Below are positions 25,471 to 34,953 of a stretch of 64,000 nt of DNA, piece by piece. A model generated the notes under the pieces. The model saw only the letters and a list, made by a program, of their open reading frames with translations. It ran no database searches and was not told the origin of the DNA. A program made the translations under genes and the position numbers. The number at the start of each line of letters is the position of its first letter. Within the stretch, counting starts at the first letter, position 1. Location: the NCBI RefSeq assembly GCF_000384295.1, contig NZ_KB913037.1:7007533-7071532 (forward strand), in the 5' to 3' direction. This DNA comes from Amycolatopsis balhimycina FH 1894. Its GTDB lineage: Bacteria > Actinomycetota > Actinomycetes > Mycobacteriales > Pseudonocardiaceae.

Positions 25471-28266
25471 GTGCGCGAGGCGAACCTGGGGGCGACCACC
25501 ATCGACATCCGGCTACTCGGCCCGTTCCAGGTGCTCGTCGACGGTTCGCCGGTCGTGCTGACCAGTTCCCGCCAGCGCGCGCTGCTCGCGACCCTCGCGC
25601 TGGCCGCCGGCCGCCTGGTGTCGATCGACGTCCTCGCCCGCGGGGTGTGGGGCGAAACGCCGCCCGCGCACATCCGGGGCAGCCTCCAGACCTACGTCAT
25701 GCGGCTGCGCCGGCTCTGCGGCGAGGAAACCGTCGTCACCGAACCGGACGGCTACCGGCTGGTCGTCGACCCGTCCCGGGTGGACGCCCTGCGGTTCCTC
25801 CGCACCCTCGACCAGGCCGCGGCCACGACGGACGCCGCCCGCCGCCGGGAACTGCTCACCACCGCGCTCGCCACCTGGGGCGGCGCTCCGCTCGAAGGCG
25901 TGGGATCGCCCGCCCTCACCGCGGAATGGGGGCCGCTGCTGACCGAGCGCTACCTCTTCGCCGTGGAACAGCGCATCGACCTCGATGCCGGGCTCGTCCC
26001 CGACGCGCGGCTCATCGCCGAGCTGACCGACCTCGTCGCCCAGCACCCGCTGCGGGAGTCGTTGTGGGAACGGCTGGTCCGAGCCCTCGCCCGCTCCGGA
26101 CGCCGCGCCGAAGCGCTGGCCCGCTACGCCGGGCTTCGCGCGTTGCTGGCCGACGAACTGGGCGTCGAACCAGGCGAAGGGTTACGCCGCCTGCACGCCG
26201 AACTGCTCGCCGTGGACGCCGGGCCCGCCGTCCACACCGTTCCGCGGCAGCTTCCCTTCGACGTCGCCGGGTTCACCGGCCGCGGCCCGGAACTCGCCGA
26301 ACTGGACCGGCTGCCGCCGGGCGGGGCCTCCGGCATCGTCGTCATCGAAGGGACGGCCGGTATCGGGAAGACGTCGCTGGCCGTGCACTGGTCCCACCGC
26401 GTCCGCGACCGCTTCCCCGGCGGCCAGCTGTTCCTCGACCTGCGCGGCCACTCCGCGGACACCCCCGTCACACCGGACGTCGCGCTGGCCGGCTTCCTGC
26501 GCGCCCTCGGCGTCCTGGCCGAGGCCCTGCCTTCCACAGTGGAGGAACGCTCGGCGCTGCTGCGCAGCAGGCTGGCCGGCAGCCGCACCCTCATGCTGCT
26601 CGACAACGCCCGCGACGCCGACCAGGTTCGCCCGCTGCTGCCCGGGACCGGCAACCTCGTCGTCGTGACCAGCCGCAACCAGCTGCGCGGTCTCGTCGCC
26701 CGCGATGGCGCCCGCCGCATCGCCTTGCGCTCCTTCGACGACCGCGACGCCACCGCGTTGCTCGCCGGCAGCGTCGGCCCGCAGCGTCTCGCCGCCGAGC
26801 CCGGTGCGGTCGCCGAGCTCGTCCAGCTCTGCGGCCGGCTGCCGCTGGCGCTGGCCCTCGCCGGGGAACGCGCCTCCCGGTTTTCCGGTGTCTCGCTCGC
26901 CGGAATCGTCGAAGAACTGCGCGACCAGCGGCTGCGGCTCGACACCCTGCGCGATCCGGAGGACGCCGGCACCGACCTGCGCGCCGCGTTCTCGTGGTCC
27001 TACAAGGCGCTGCGCCCGGCCGCCGCCCGCTTCTTCCGTCTGCTCGGCCTTCATCCGGGGCACGGCTTCAGCCTGTCTTCGGCCGCCGCGCTCGCCGGCG
27101 TCGAGGTGCGCGAGGGCCGTGAACTCGCCGACCAGCTCGCCGCCGCGCACCTGCTCAACCAGCCCGGCACCGACCGCTACCAGTTCCACGACCTGCTGCG
27201 CGTCTACGCCGCCGAACTCGTCGAAACCGAAACGACGCCGGCCGAACGCGCCGCGGCCCTGCGGCGGCTCCTCGACTGGTACCTCGCCACCGTCGCCGAA
27301 GCGAACAAGCTGGTCCGCCCCGACCTGCTCACCGAAGACATCACCCTCGACCCGGCGCCGCTGCCCGCCGTCCGTTTCACCCAGCACGAACAGACGACCA
27401 CCTGGTACACCACCGAACGCCCGGCCCTCACCGCGCTCGTCGGCATCGCCGCCGGCCGCGGCTGGACCGCGCACGCCTGGAAACTCGCGTGGCTCCTGCG
27501 TGGTTTCTTCGCCGAACGCCACGACCGCGACGACTGGATCACCACCGCGAGCACGGCCGTCACCGCCACCCGCGACGCCGGCGACAGCACCGGCCTCCAG
27601 TACAGCGCCAACAACCTCGGCTCCGCCTACCTGCGCACCCTCCAGCCCGACAAGGCACTCGAAGCGCTCGAGGAAGCCCGCGCCGCCTCCGAGACCGGCG
27701 AGGGCACCGCGCTGACGGTGGCGATCCTCTCCAACCTCGCCGGCGCCTACTACGTCCGAGCCGAATACGCCGAAGCCGAACGTCACGCGCTCCAAGCCGT
27801 CCGCCTCGCCCGCGACCACGGCCAGCGCACGTTCGTCCCCCACGCACTCCTCAACGTCAGCGCCAGCCGCATCGGCCTCCACGACTACGACCACGCGGCC
27901 GAAGCCGCCCAAGCGGCCCACAAGGAGTTCGCCGAACTCGGCGACCGCTACCACGCGGCACTGGCCCTCGGAAACGTCGCCGAAGCCCTCGCCGGAGCCG
28001 GCAGGCACGACGAAGCGGAGAGGGCGGGCGTCGAGGCGCTCGCCGAACTGAAGGAACTCGACGCCGACTACGGCACCATCGACGTCCGCATCACCCTCGG
28101 CCGCCTCAAACACCGCACCGGACGCACTGCCGAGGCAGGTGGACACTGGGCCGAGGCACTGACGGTCAGCCAGCGCCTCGGAGACCCCCGCGTGACGGAG
28201 ATCCAAGCCCTGCTGGCCACAGTGCCGACAGAAGGGCCCTCGCCCGGGGATGCGCCGTACCCCTAG
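25471..28266 (+). CDS. AfsR/SARP-type regulator: OmpR-HTH, BTAD, NB-ARC, TPR
   Basis: About 931 residues from GTG 25471; ATG 25426 would add 15 residues and neither has a strong ribosome site. Domains in order: OmpR-like winged helix (IDIRLLGPFQVLVDG to TVVTEPDGYRLVV, ~10-95), BTAD (~100-250, ending LGVEPGEGLRRLHAELL), NB-ARC ATPase with P-loop EGTAGIGKTSLAVHW (294-301), Walker B/sensor TLMLLDNARDA, GRLPLALALAGERAS, and a C-terminal TPR array (~700-920). Such proteins switch on secondary metabolism or stress genes. It is inserted between hupB and mutT1, which are adjacent in mycobacteria, so it is an accessory insertion. The 21-bp repeats upstream may be its binding sites. Confidence 0.9.
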   Translation: MREANLGATTIDIRLLGPFQVLVDGSPVVLTSSRQRALLATLALAAGRLVSIDVLARGVWGETPPAHIRGSLQTYVMRLRRLCGEETVVTEPDGYRLVVDPSRVDALRFLRTLDQAAATTDAARRRELLTTALATWGGAPLEGVGSPALTAEWGPLLTERYLFAVEQRIDLDAGLVPDARLIAELTDLVAQHPLRESLWERLVRALARSGRRAEALARYAGLRALLADELGVEPGEGLRRLHAELLAVDAGPAVHTVPRQLPFDVAGFTGRGPELAELDRLPPGGASGIVVIEGTAGIGKTSLAVHWSHRVRDRFPGGQLFLDLRGHSADTPVTPDVALAGFLRALGVLAEALPSTVEERSALLRSRLAGSRTLMLLDNARDADQVRPLLPGTGNLVVVTSRNQLRGLVARDGARRIALRSFDDRDATALLAGSVGPQRLAAEPGAVAELVQLCGRLPLALALAGERASRFSGVSLAGIVEELRDQRLRLDTLRDPEDAGTDLRAAFSWSYKALRPAAARFFRLLGLHPGHGFSLSSAAALAGVEVREGRELADQLAAAHLLNQPGTDRYQFHDLLRVYAAELVETETTPAERAAALRRLLDWYLATVAEANKLVRPDLLTEDITLDPAPLPAVRFTQHEQTTTWYTTERPALTALVGIAAGRGWTAHAWKLAWLLRGFFAERHDRDDWITTASTAVTATRDAGDSTGLQYSANNLGSAYLRTLQPDKALEALEEARAASETGEGTALTVAILSNLAGAYYVRAEYAEAERHALQAVRLARDHGQRTFVPHALLNVSASRIGLHDYDHAAEAAQAAHKEFAELGDRYHAALALGNVAEALAGAGRHDEAERAGVEALAELKELDADYGTIDVRITLGRLKHRTGRTAEAGGHWAEALTVSQRLGDPRVTEIQALLATVPTEGPSPGDAPYP

Positions 28267-28355
28267 CCCGGCGCAGCCCAGCGGGACCCGGGACAAGTAC
28301 ACCAAGATCGACTGTCAGGACGCTGTCTCGTGACGGCGGGGTGTGGACGGCCGGC

Positions 28356-29309
28356 TCAGTGGCGGCTGGGGGAGGGGGCCGGGAGCGCGCTCGGGTGGTA
28401 GTCCGCCGCCAGGAGCAGGGGGCCTTCCTCGGCCGTCGGCGGGCGGAACGACAGGACCCAGAACGAGCCCTTCTTGCTCGGCACCACGCCGCCGCGCGCC
28501 GCCGAAAGCTCGACGCCGTCGCGGTCCGCCAGCGCGCTCACGAGGTCCGGGATCACGCCGCCCTGGCTGCACACCACCGGCGTCCCGCCGTCGCCTGCCA
28601 GCGCCAGCAAGCGCGCCAAGCCCAGCACCGGATCGGGCCAGTAGCCTTCTTCCGACAACAACGGCTCGTGCCGCACCTCGCCGCCGGCGTCCTCCGCGAC
28701 GCCGTGCACCGTCTGCACGCACCGCAGCCGCGGCGCCGACAACACCCGGTCCGGCCCGAACAACGCCAGCACCCGCCGCAACGCCGCCGCCTGCCGCAGC
28801 CCCGCCTCCGACAACGGCCGCAGATCGTCGTCGCCCGTCCACGCGTCCCGCTTGCCCGCCTTCGCGTGCCGCACCAGCAGCACCGTCGTCAGGCCCACCG
28901 GCAGCTCGCAGAAGGCCCGCAGCACCCGCACGTCGTCCGGCCGCGTCAGCGCTTTCTCCGCCGCCGTGGGCTCCAGCCAGCGCAGCTCGTCGACCTCGTC
29001 GTTCGCCTCGAACTTGCCGGACACCGCTTCCGCGGTGAAGTAGTCGACCGTTTTCGGCACCGTCCCGGAGCCGTGCCGCGACGGCACCGGGTACGCCGTC
29101 CGGGCCAGGTACCGGCCGAGGATCGCGGTGAACCCGGTCTCTTCCCGCACCTCGCGCACCGCGGCCTCGGCGATCGTCTCGCCCGGATCGAGCTTTCCCT
29201 TCGGCAACGACCAGTCGTCGTAGCGCGGGCGGTGCACCAGGGCGACCTCCGTCGCCCGCCCGGCGCGACGCCACAGCACCGCGCCGGCCGCCCGTACCTC
29301 ATGGGTCAT
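28356..29309 (-). CDS. mutT1: MutT1: Nudix hydrolase fused to histidine phosphatase
   Basis: 317 residues. N-terminal Nudix domain with box [20 protein letters not shown] (consensus GX5EX7REUXEEXGU satisfied) and C-terminal histidine-phosphatase domain starting [17 protein letters not shown]. This fusion is the mycobacterial MutT1 (Rv2985) architecture, which sanitises 8-oxo-(d)GTP to the monophosphate and cleaves dinucleoside polyphosphates. ATG 29309 overlaps the ppk stop by four bases (ATGA), so it is translated from the ppk mRNA. Convergent with the AfsR-like gene. Confidence 0.93.
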   Translation of the reverse strand: MTHEVRAAGAVLWRRAGRATEVALVHRPRYDDWSLPKGKLDPGETIAEAAVREVREETGFTAILGRYLARTAYPVPSRHGSGTVPKTVDYFTAEAVSGKFEANDEVDELRWLEPTAAEKALTRPDDVRVLRAFCELPVGLTTVLLVRHAKAGKRDAWTGDDDLRPLSEAGLRQAAALRRVLALFGPDRVLSAPRLRCVQTVHGVAEDAGGEVRHEPLLSEEGYWPDPVLGLARLLALAGDGGTPVVCSQGGVIPDLVSALADRDGVELSAARGGVVPSKKGSFWVLSFRPPTAEEGPLLLAADYHPSALPAPSPSRH

Positions 29310-31714
29310 CCGGCGGCCCCGTGCAGCTTCGCCAGTTCGGCCTGGTGGTCCCGCACGCGCGAACCGCCCGCCGGGAACGGCGTCCATTCGCCGCTCGCGG
29401 TCAGCACCCAGCACCGCGTCTCCGGATCCAGCGCCGAATCGAAGATGTTGTCGAGCTGCGCCGTGAGCTTCGGGTCCTTCACCCGCACCAGCGCCTCGAT
29501 CCGCCGGTCCAGGTTCCGGTGCATCATGTCCGCGCTGCCGATCCAGTGCGTGCCGCCGGCGCGGAAGTGGAAGACGCGCGAGTGCTCCAGGAACCGGCCG
29601 AGGATCGACCGGACGTGGATGTTCTCGGAAAGCCCTTCGACGCCGGGCTTCAGCGTGCAGATTCCGCGCACGACGATCTCGACCGGCACGCCGGCCTGCG
29701 ACGCGTGGTAGAGCGCGTCGATGATCTGCTCGTCGACGAGCGAGTTGCACTTGATCCGGATCCCGGCCTGCTGCCCGGCCCTGGCCAGCTCGATCTCCTC
29801 GCCGATCGCGCGCACGATGCCGCGGCGGATCCCGTGCGGCGAGGTCAGGATCGTCCGGTAGGTGTCCTGCCGCGAGTAGCCGGTCAGCACGTTGAACAGG
29901 TCCGTGACGTCCGCGCCGATGCTCGGGTCGGCGGTGAACAGGCCGATGTCCTCGTAGAGCCGCGCGGTCTTCGGGTTGTAGTTGCCGGTGCCGATGTGGC
30001 AGTACCGGCGGATGGTCGAGCCCTCCTGGCGCACGATCATCGACACCTTGCAGTGCGTCTTCAGCCCGACGAGGCCGTACACGACGTGCACGCCCGCGCG
30101 CTCCAGCGTCCGCGCCCAGGTGATGTTGGCCTGCTCGTCGAACCGCGCCTTGATCTCGACCAGCGCGACGACCTGCTTGCCCGCCTCGGCGGCGTCGATC
30201 AGCGCGTCGACGATCGGGGAGTCGCCCGACGTCCGGTACAGCGTCTGCTTGATCGCGAGGACCTTCGAGTCGGCCGCCGCCTGCTCGATGAACCGCTGCA
30301 CGCTGGTCGAGAACGAGTCGTACGGGTGGTGCACCAGCACGTCACCCTCGCGCAGTGTCGCGAAGACGCTCTTCGGCGTCTCGCGCTCGCCGAACGCCGG
30401 GTGCGTCGCCGGGACGAACGGCCGGTCCTTGAGCTCTTTGCGGTCCACACCGGACAGCTGGTGCAGGCAGGTCAGGTCGAGCAGCCCGGGCACCTCGACG
30501 ACGTCGGCCGGGTCGACGTCCAGCTCGCGCAGCAGCAGCTCGAGCATGTGCTCGCTCATGTCCTGCGCGACCTCGAGGCGCACCGGCGGGCCGAACCGGC
30601 GCTGCGCCAGCTCGCGCTCGAGCGCCTGCAGGAGGTCCTCGTCGCGGTCCTCGTCGACCTCGAAGTCGGCGTTGCGGGTGACGCGGAAGACGTGGTGCTC
30701 GGTGACGTCCATCCCGGTGAACAGCTCGCCGAGATGCGCCGAGATGAGTTCTTCGAGCGGCAGGAACGTCGCTGTGCGGCTCGTGCGCTCGTTCTCGACG
30801 CGCATCAGCCGCGGCACGTTGCTCGGCACCTTCACCCTGGCGAAGCGCTCGGTGCCGCCCTCCGGGTCGCGGACCGTGACGGCCAGGTTGAGCGAAAGGC
30901 CGGAGATGTAGGGGAACGGGTGCGCGGGGTCGACGGCCAGCGGCGTCAGCACCGGGAAGATCTGCTCGGAGAAGTAGCTCGACAGCCGCAGCTGGTCGGC
31001 GCCGGACAGGTCGGTCCAGCCGACGATCCGGATGTCGTGCTCGGCCAGCTGCGGGCGCAGGTGCTTCTCGAACGCGCCGGTCTGCCGCTCGACCAGGTCC
31101 TGGTTGCGCTTGGAGATGTAGTCCAGCTGCTCACGCGGGGTGAGCCCGTCCGCGCTGCGCACCAGCAGGCCGGTCTCGTCGCGGCGCTTCAGGCCGGCGA
31201 CCCGGACCATGTAGAACTCGTCCAGATTGGACGCGAAGATGGCGAGGAACTTGGTCCGCTCCAGCAGCGGCTGCGACTCGTCCTCGGCCAGCGCGAGCAC
31301 GCGGGCGTTGAAGTCCTGCCACGAGAGCTCGCGGTTGAAGTACCGGTCGTCCGGCAGCGTCTCGACGGCGGTCGGCGCGGCGGTGACAGCGGGTGGCGCC
31401 GACGGCACGGCACGGAACTCCTCGGCGCCGCGCGGGTTGCCGTGGGTGGCGCTGCGGCGCCGCGTCGTCGCCGGGGTGGTGGCCGCCGAGGTGGTCTTGC
31501 GGGTTCTGGCCTTGCCGGCGGTGGCACGGGCGGCGGTGTCGCGCGCGGTCGACTTCGACGGGACCTTCTTGGCCGCGGCCGGTTTGGCGGTGGCCGGTTT
31601 GGCCGTGCTCGATCGGGCGGCCGTCTTCTTCGCCGTCTCCGAAGATCCGTTCGCCGGGTTCCGTCGCCTCCGCGGTGCGGGTGTGCTGCCGTCGTCTGTG
31701 CTCACGGCCCCCAT
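29306..31714 (-). CDS. ppk: Polyphosphate kinase 1 with N-terminal basic disordered extension
   Basis: 802 residues from ATG 31714 (GTG at 31705 is possible). Catalytic core from about residue 118 ([20 protein letters not shown]) through [31 protein letters not shown], the phosphohistidine loop [20 protein letters not shown] (His573) and the second active-site His in [15 protein letters not shown]. It makes inorganic polyphosphate from ATP reversibly. Residues ~14-95 are an added Lys/Ala/Thr/Arg-rich segment ([20 protein letters not shown]) resembling the HU tails. It is followed by mutT1 with ATGA overlap, the same pair as Rv2984-Rv2985. Confidence 0.96.
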   Translation of the reverse strand: MGAVSTDDGSTPAPRRRRNPANGSSETAKKTAARSSTAKPATAKPAAAKKVPSKSTARDTAARATAGKARTRKTTSAATTPATTRRRSATHGNPRGAEEFRAVPSAPPAVTAAPTAVETLPDDRYFNRELSWQDFNARVLALAEDESQPLLERTKFLAIFASNLDEFYMVRVAGLKRRDETGLLVRSADGLTPREQLDYISKRNQDLVERQTGAFEKHLRPQLAEHDIRIVGWTDLSGADQLRLSSYFSEQIFPVLTPLAVDPAHPFPYISGLSLNLAVTVRDPEGGTERFARVKVPSNVPRLMRVENERTSRTATFLPLEELISAHLGELFTGMDVTEHHVFRVTRNADFEVDEDRDEDLLQALERELAQRRFGPPVRLEVAQDMSEHMLELLLRELDVDPADVVEVPGLLDLTCLHQLSGVDRKELKDRPFVPATHPAFGERETPKSVFATLREGDVLVHHPYDSFSTSVQRFIEQAAADSKVLAIKQTLYRTSGDSPIVDALIDAAEAGKQVVALVEIKARFDEQANITWARTLERAGVHVVYGLVGLKTHCKVSMIVRQEGSTIRRYCHIGTGNYNPKTARLYEDIGLFTADPSIGADVTDLFNVLTGYSRQDTYRTILTSPHGIRRGIVRAIGEEIELARAGQQAGIRIKCNSLVDEQIIDALYHASQAGVPVEIVVRGICTLKPGVEGLSENIHVRSILGRFLEHSRVFHFRAGGTHWIGSADMMHRNLDRRIEALVRVKDPKLTAQLDNIFDSALDPETRCWVLTASGEWTPFPAGGSRVRDHQAELAKLHGAAG

Positions 31715-31769
31715 TCTTCACTAAGGCACGCCGGATTGCGCAGGCCGTGGTGAAGGTCAGATGAACAGC

Positions 31770-32402
31770 TCAACGCGATACCCCGGGCTGTTCGCCGAGG
31801 TGGGCGGCGGTGTGTTTTCCGACACCGAGCACACGGACGTGGGCGAGATCATCCGGAGTGTCGACGTCACTGCGCAGGGTCGGCAGGGCCTGGCCGAGGG
31901 GAATCGCCCCCGACGCCGCGTGCTTCCGGGCCGAGCCGGGCCCGAATTCCGGGGAGAGGGGCGCGCCGGGCGCGGACAGCAGCAGGGTGGTGCCGGTGCC
32001 CTGGCGATCGGCGACGAAGGCTCTCCGCCCGGCTGCTTCGGTCAGGGCAGCCGTCAGGTCGCTGGCGCGCAGGGCGGGAAGATCGCCCTGGAGCGCGCCC
32101 ACGACGGCGGCCGGATCGTCGGCTTTCAGCAGGGCTTCGCCGTGGCGGAAGGCGGCGTTGAGGGTCCTTTCGCCGGACTCGGCGACGATCTCGACCCCGA
32201 GTTCGCCCAGTTCGGCGACGGCCAGCGGATCGGCCGCGACGAGCAGCACCCGCCGGACGCGCCCGGCCGAGACGACGGCGGCGAGCGTGTCGGCGGCGAG
32301 CGCCAGGACCAGCCCGGCGTGCCGGCCCGTCTCGACGGCACCACGCAGCCGCGACTTGCCGTCGCGGGGGTGTTTCATCGGCACGACCAGATCCACGTCC
32401 AC
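31770..32402 (-). CDS. fbiD: Phosphoenolpyruvate guanylyltransferase FbiD (CofC)
   Basis: 210 residues from GTG 32402 (GTG 32396 also possible). NTP-transferase fold of the CofC/FbiD family: VDLVVPMKHPRDGKSRL (nucleotide-binding loop with K-x-x-K-S-R), VLLVAADPLAVAELGELGVE, GALQGDLPALRASDLTAAL (metal-binding G-D-x-P) and TGTTLLLSAPG. In actinobacteria it makes enolpyruvyl-diphospho-guanosine for coenzyme F420. The context ppk-fbiD-plsC-gpsA matches Rv2984-Rv2982c. Upstream DNA carries DnaA-box-like and G-quadruplex sequences. Confidence 0.9.
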   Translation of the reverse strand: MDVDLVVPMKHPRDGKSRLRGAVETGRHAGLVLALAADTLAAVVSAGRVRRVLLVAADPLAVAELGELGVEIVAESGERTLNAAFRHGEALLKADDPAAVVGALQGDLPALRASDLTAALTEAAGRRAFVADRQGTGTTLLLSAPGAPLSPEFGPGSARKHAASGAIPLGQALPTLRSDVDTPDDLAHVRVLGVGKHTAAHLGEQPGVSR

Positions 32403-32452
32403 CCGTCCATCTTTACCGGAAAGGCGCGGCGGGTGCGGCCGGCCGGACGGAG

Positions 32453-32482
32453 TTGTCCACAGGCGACGGGTGTTGTGGACAA
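32453..32482. promoter_or_regulatory. Two inverted DnaA-box-like sites
   Basis: TTGTCCACA (32453-32461) and its complement TGTGGACAA (32474-32482) match the GC-rich actinobacterial DnaA box exactly and face each other with 12 bases between. Flanking bases extend the inverted repeat to 10 bp. They could bind DnaA as a regulatory or titration site, or be an operator of another protein. Confidence 0.55.
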
Positions 32483-32486
32483 CTGC

Positions 32487-32511
32487 GGGGCCGGTGGGGT
32501 CCGGGGCGGGG
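32487..32511 (+). promoter_or_regulatory. Four-tract G-quadruplex motif
   Basis: Four runs of exactly four G (32487-32490, 32496-32499, 32503-32506, 32508-32511) with loops of 5, 3 and 1 bases: an ideal intramolecular four-tetrad motif on the plus strand, five bases after the second DnaA-box-like site. Confidence 0.65.
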
Positions 32512-32597
32512 TTTTGTCGGGTCCGGGCGCTAGCGTCGAATTCGGGGGTGCCCCGTTGGGGGATGGCGGCCCCCTTGGGAGGGCGGGTTGTGTGTGT

Positions 32598-32636
32598 GGG
32601 CTGTGTGGGGCGGGCTGTGTGGGGCGGGCTGTGTGG
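32598..32636 (+). repeat. 14-bp tandem repeat, 2.8 copies
   Basis: GGGCTGTGTGGGGC at 32598-32611 and 32612-32625, then GGGCTGTGTGG to 32636. G-rich, so the tract may also form quadruplexes. Confidence 0.8.
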
Positions 32637-32677
32637 CAAGTCGTCCGGCTCTGGCGATCTGCCGCTGCTGCCGCGGT

Positions 32678-32730
32678 GTCTTGAATGACTCATTCAGGTC
32701 TTCGGAGGTCCTGAATGAGTCATTCAAGAC
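32678..32730. repeat. Palindromic repeat type A, copy 2
   Basis: The 21-bp arms 32678-32698 and 32710-32730 are identical to those of copy 1 (17808-17860); only the 11-base loop differs. This copy lies between divergent genes, more than 250 bases from any stop codon, so it cannot be a terminator of an adjacent gene. Confidence 0.88.
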
Positions 32731-32798
32731 CTTCGGAACCACGGCCCCGCCCGGCTGACGGCGGTGAAGCGGTCGAGCCGGCGACTCGCCCGACCACT

Positions 32799-32843
32799 TG
32801 AACGACCCTTTCACCTCGTCCGACGAGGTGAAAGGGTCGTTCA
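32799..32843. repeat. Palindromic repeat type B, copy 1
   Basis: 22-bp perfect arms (32799-32820, 32822-32843) around one central C; starts TGAACGACCCTTTCA. It is related to type A (TGAAYGACYCWTTCA) and to copy 2 at 63854, from which it differs at several positions that are all compensated in the other arm. Confidence 0.88.
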
Positions 32844-33043
32844 TGACATCGCCGCGGCGGCCGAGTCCTGGCCCTGCCTTGGGAGAGCGGGCGGTGGGCT
32901 TCTCGACCGGGCGGAAGTGCCCCGCGAGGTCGTCGGAGGTGGGCCCGAACTGCTCCTGGCCAGGCTCAACCGACCCTCCCTGGACCGCGCTGACCCCGGC
33001 GCGGCAGGATCTGGGGCGGACGTCAGCTGTGGAGGAGGAGATC

Positions 33044-33751
33044 GTGGCCCGGCGTGAAAAGGGCGGCTTTTGGGTGGGGCTCGCCGCCGTACTGTTCTAT
33101 CCGCTGACGGCGATCGTCGCCCGGCGGGTGTACGTCGGGGCCGAGAAGATCCCCCGGCAGGGGCCCGCGCTGCTCGTCATGAACCACATCTCGCACCTCG
33201 ACCCTGCCGTCGATGCAGTCTTCGTGCACCGGCAGAAGCGCGTCCCGCGGTTTCTCTACAAGGAGAGCCTGAATCGCGCGCCGATCCTCGGCCCGATCGT
33301 CTCCGGGTCCGGGCAGATCCCCGTTTCGCGCGGGTCGACCGCCGCCGGGGACAGTCTCAAGGCCGCTCACCAGGCGCTGCAGGACGGCAAGATCGTCGTC
33401 ATCTACCCCGAAGGCACCATCACCAGGGACCCGGCGGGCTGGCCGAAGGAGTCCTTCACCGGCGCCGCCCGGCTCGCGCTGCAGAACGACGTCCCGATCA
33501 TCCCGGTCGCCCGCTGGGGCACCAGCCAGATCTTCGACGGCTACGCGAAGAAGTTCACCCCCTTCCCGCGCAAGACGATCACCCACTCCGTCGGTGACCC
33601 GCTCGACCTGTCCGCCTACCGCGGCGGCAACACGCGCAGCGCGTCGAAGCTGCGGGAAGTCACCAAGATCATGATGGACGACGTGACCCGGCTGCTCGGC
33701 GAGATCCGGCACGAGGAACCGCCGTCGGCGAAGCCGGGGGACCCCGTCTGA
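33044..33751 (+). CDS. plsC: 1-acylglycerol-3-phosphate acyltransferase (PlsC-like)
   Basis: 235 residues from GTG 33044, eight bases after GGAGG in a GGAGGAGGAG tract. N-terminal membrane-associating helix ([20 protein letters not shown]) and acyltransferase motifs: [18 protein letters not shown] (HX4D), [17 protein letters not shown], then [17 protein letters not shown] (PEGT) and [15 protein letters not shown]. It makes phosphatidic acid in the inner membrane. Its stop overlaps the gpsA start (TGATG), so the two phospholipid-precursor genes are coupled. Confidence 0.92.
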   Translation: MARREKGGFWVGLAAVLFYPLTAIVARRVYVGAEKIPRQGPALLVMNHISHLDPAVDAVFVHRQKRVPRFLYKESLNRAPILGPIVSGSGQIPVSRGSTAAGDSLKAAHQALQDGKIVVIYPEGTITRDPAGWPKESFTGAARLALQNDVPIIPVARWGTSQIFDGYAKKFTPFPRKTITHSVGDPLDLSAYRGGNTRSASKLREVTKIMMDDVTRLLGEIRHEEPPSAKPGDPV

Positions 33752-34767
33752 TGCGCGCCGATGTGCAACGGGTCACCGTGCTCGGTGCCGGTTCGTGGGG
33801 CACCGCCTTCGCCAAGGTGCTCGGCGACGCCGGCCGTGACGTCACGATGTGGGCGCGCCGCGAGCAGGTCGCCGAGGACATCCGGGAGCGGCACACCAAC
33901 AGCGCGTACCTGCCCGGCATCGCGCTGCCGGAGAACATCACCGCCACCAGCGACGCCGCGAAGGCCCTGGACAAGGCCGAAGCCGTGGTCCTGGCCGTGC
34001 CCAGCCAGAGCCTGCGGGCGAACCTGACGGCGTGGCGCGGCCTGCTGCCGCCCGACGCGATCCTCGTCAGCCTGGCCAAGGGCGTGGAGCTCGGCACGCT
34101 CAAGCGGATGAGCGAGGTGATCGGCGAGATCGTCGGGATCGACTCCGGCGAGGTCGTCGTCGTCACCGGCCCGAACCTGGCCAAGGAGATCGCCGCCGGC
34201 CAGCCGTCCGCTTCCGTGCTGGCCTGCGCCGACCACGAACGCGCCGTCGCGATCCAGCGTGCCTGCGCCAACTCCTACTTCCGCCCGTACACGAACACCG
34301 ACGTCGTCGGCTGCGAGCTCGGCGGCGCGTGCAAGAACGTCATCGCGCTCAGCACCGGGATGGCCGCCGGCCTCGGGCTCGGCACGAACACCATGGCGAC
34401 GCTCATCACCCGCGGCCTGGCCGAGATGGCCCGGCTCGGCGCGAAACTGGGTGCCGACCCGCTCACCTTCGCCGGGCTCGCCGGGGTCGGCGACCTGGTC
34501 GCGACCTGCTCGTCGCCGCTTTCGCGCAACCGCACCTTCGGGGAGCGGCTCGGCCGGGGCGAGACGCTGGCGCAGGCGCAGGCGGCGGCCGGCGGGCAGG
34601 TCGCCGAGGGCGTCATGTCGTGCTCGTCGATCCGGGCCCTCGCCCAGAGCCTCGGTGTCGACATGCCGATCACCGACGCCATGCACCGCGTCTGCCACGA
34701 GGGCGTCGACCCGCGGCAGGCCGGGGCCGAGCTGCTGGGACGGTCGCAGAAACACGAGTGGTCCTGA
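33751..34767 (+). CDS. gpsA: Glycerol-3-phosphate dehydrogenase (NAD(P)+)
   Basis: 338 residues. It reduces dihydroxyacetone phosphate to sn-glycerol-3-phosphate for phospholipids. N-terminal Rossmann motif [19 protein letters not shown], then [32 protein letters not shown] and catalytic Lys region [21 protein letters not shown]-terminal [23 protein letters not shown] 33751 overlaps the plsC stop. In M. tuberculosis and many relatives ddl follows gpsA; here it does not. Confidence 0.96.
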   Translation: MRADVQRVTVLGAGSWGTAFAKVLGDAGRDVTMWARREQVAEDIRERHTNSAYLPGIALPENITATSDAAKALDKAEAVVLAVPSQSLRANLTAWRGLLPPDAILVSLAKGVELGTLKRMSEVIGEIVGIDSGEVVVVTGPNLAKEIAAGQPSASVLACADHERAVAIQRACANSYFRPYTNTDVVGCELGGACKNVIALSTGMAAGLGLGTNTMATLITRGLAEMARLGAKLGADPLTFAGLAGVGDLVATCSSPLSRNRTFGERLGRGETLAQAQAAAGGQVAEGVMSCSSIRALAQSLGVDMPITDAMHRVCHEGVDPRQAGAELLGRSQKHEWS

Positions 34768-34788
34768 TCTCCCGGCAGGTGGGACGTC

Positions 34789-34823
34789 TTGACCGGGCGG
34801 GATGCGGCTGGGACTCTATTCGC
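34789..34823 (+). promoter_or_regulatory. Possible promoter of leaderless Cys-leader transcript
   Basis: TTGACC (34789-34794) and GACTCT (34812-34817) are 17 bases apart; the predicted start point falls on the A of ATG 34824, six bases after the -10. The -10 is weak (A and T at the two key positions only). Confidence 0.42.
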
Positions 34824-34904
34824 ATGTTCGCGTACGTCATGTCCGGGTCGAGGGTCCCCATGGGCCTCGGCGCGAGCGTGCGCGCGTGTCGCTGTTGTCG
34901 GTGA
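34824..34904 (+). CDS. Polycysteine leader peptide (putative attenuator)
   Basis: A 26-codon reading frame from ATG 34824 (ATG 34839 also possible) ending in Ala-Cys-Arg-Cys-Cys-Arg-stop, with all Cys codons TGT. It ends 49 bases before the cysteine-dioxygenase-like gene. Polycysteine leaderless small ORFs of this kind are described in actinobacteria as cysteine-responsive attenuators before sulfur-metabolism genes: ribosome stalling at the Cys codons changes downstream expression. Promoter geometry fits a leaderless start. The regulatory link is inferred from this match. Confidence 0.62.
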   Translation: MFAYVMSGSRVPMGLGASVRACRCCR

Positions 34905-34953
34905 ACCCCGCCCCGGCCCAGCTCGACACCCCTTTTCTTCCGTGAGGACCCTC

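Larger units (their letters stand above)
32403..33043. other. 641-bp divergent intergenic region rich in structured elements
   Basis: It separates fbiD (minus) from plsC (plus) and contains no gene. From left to right it holds paired DnaA-box-like sites, a G-quadruplex motif, 14-bp tandem repeats, palindrome A2 and palindrome B1 (own entries). TAGCGT at 32531-32536 is a possible -10. GGAGGAGGAG at 33031-33040 is the plsC ribosome site. Confidence 0.6.

Noticed and set aside
32453..32482. Chromosomal replication origin
   Set aside because: Only two DnaA-box-like sites, no dnaA/dnaN/gyrB neighbours and no AT-rich unwinding element.
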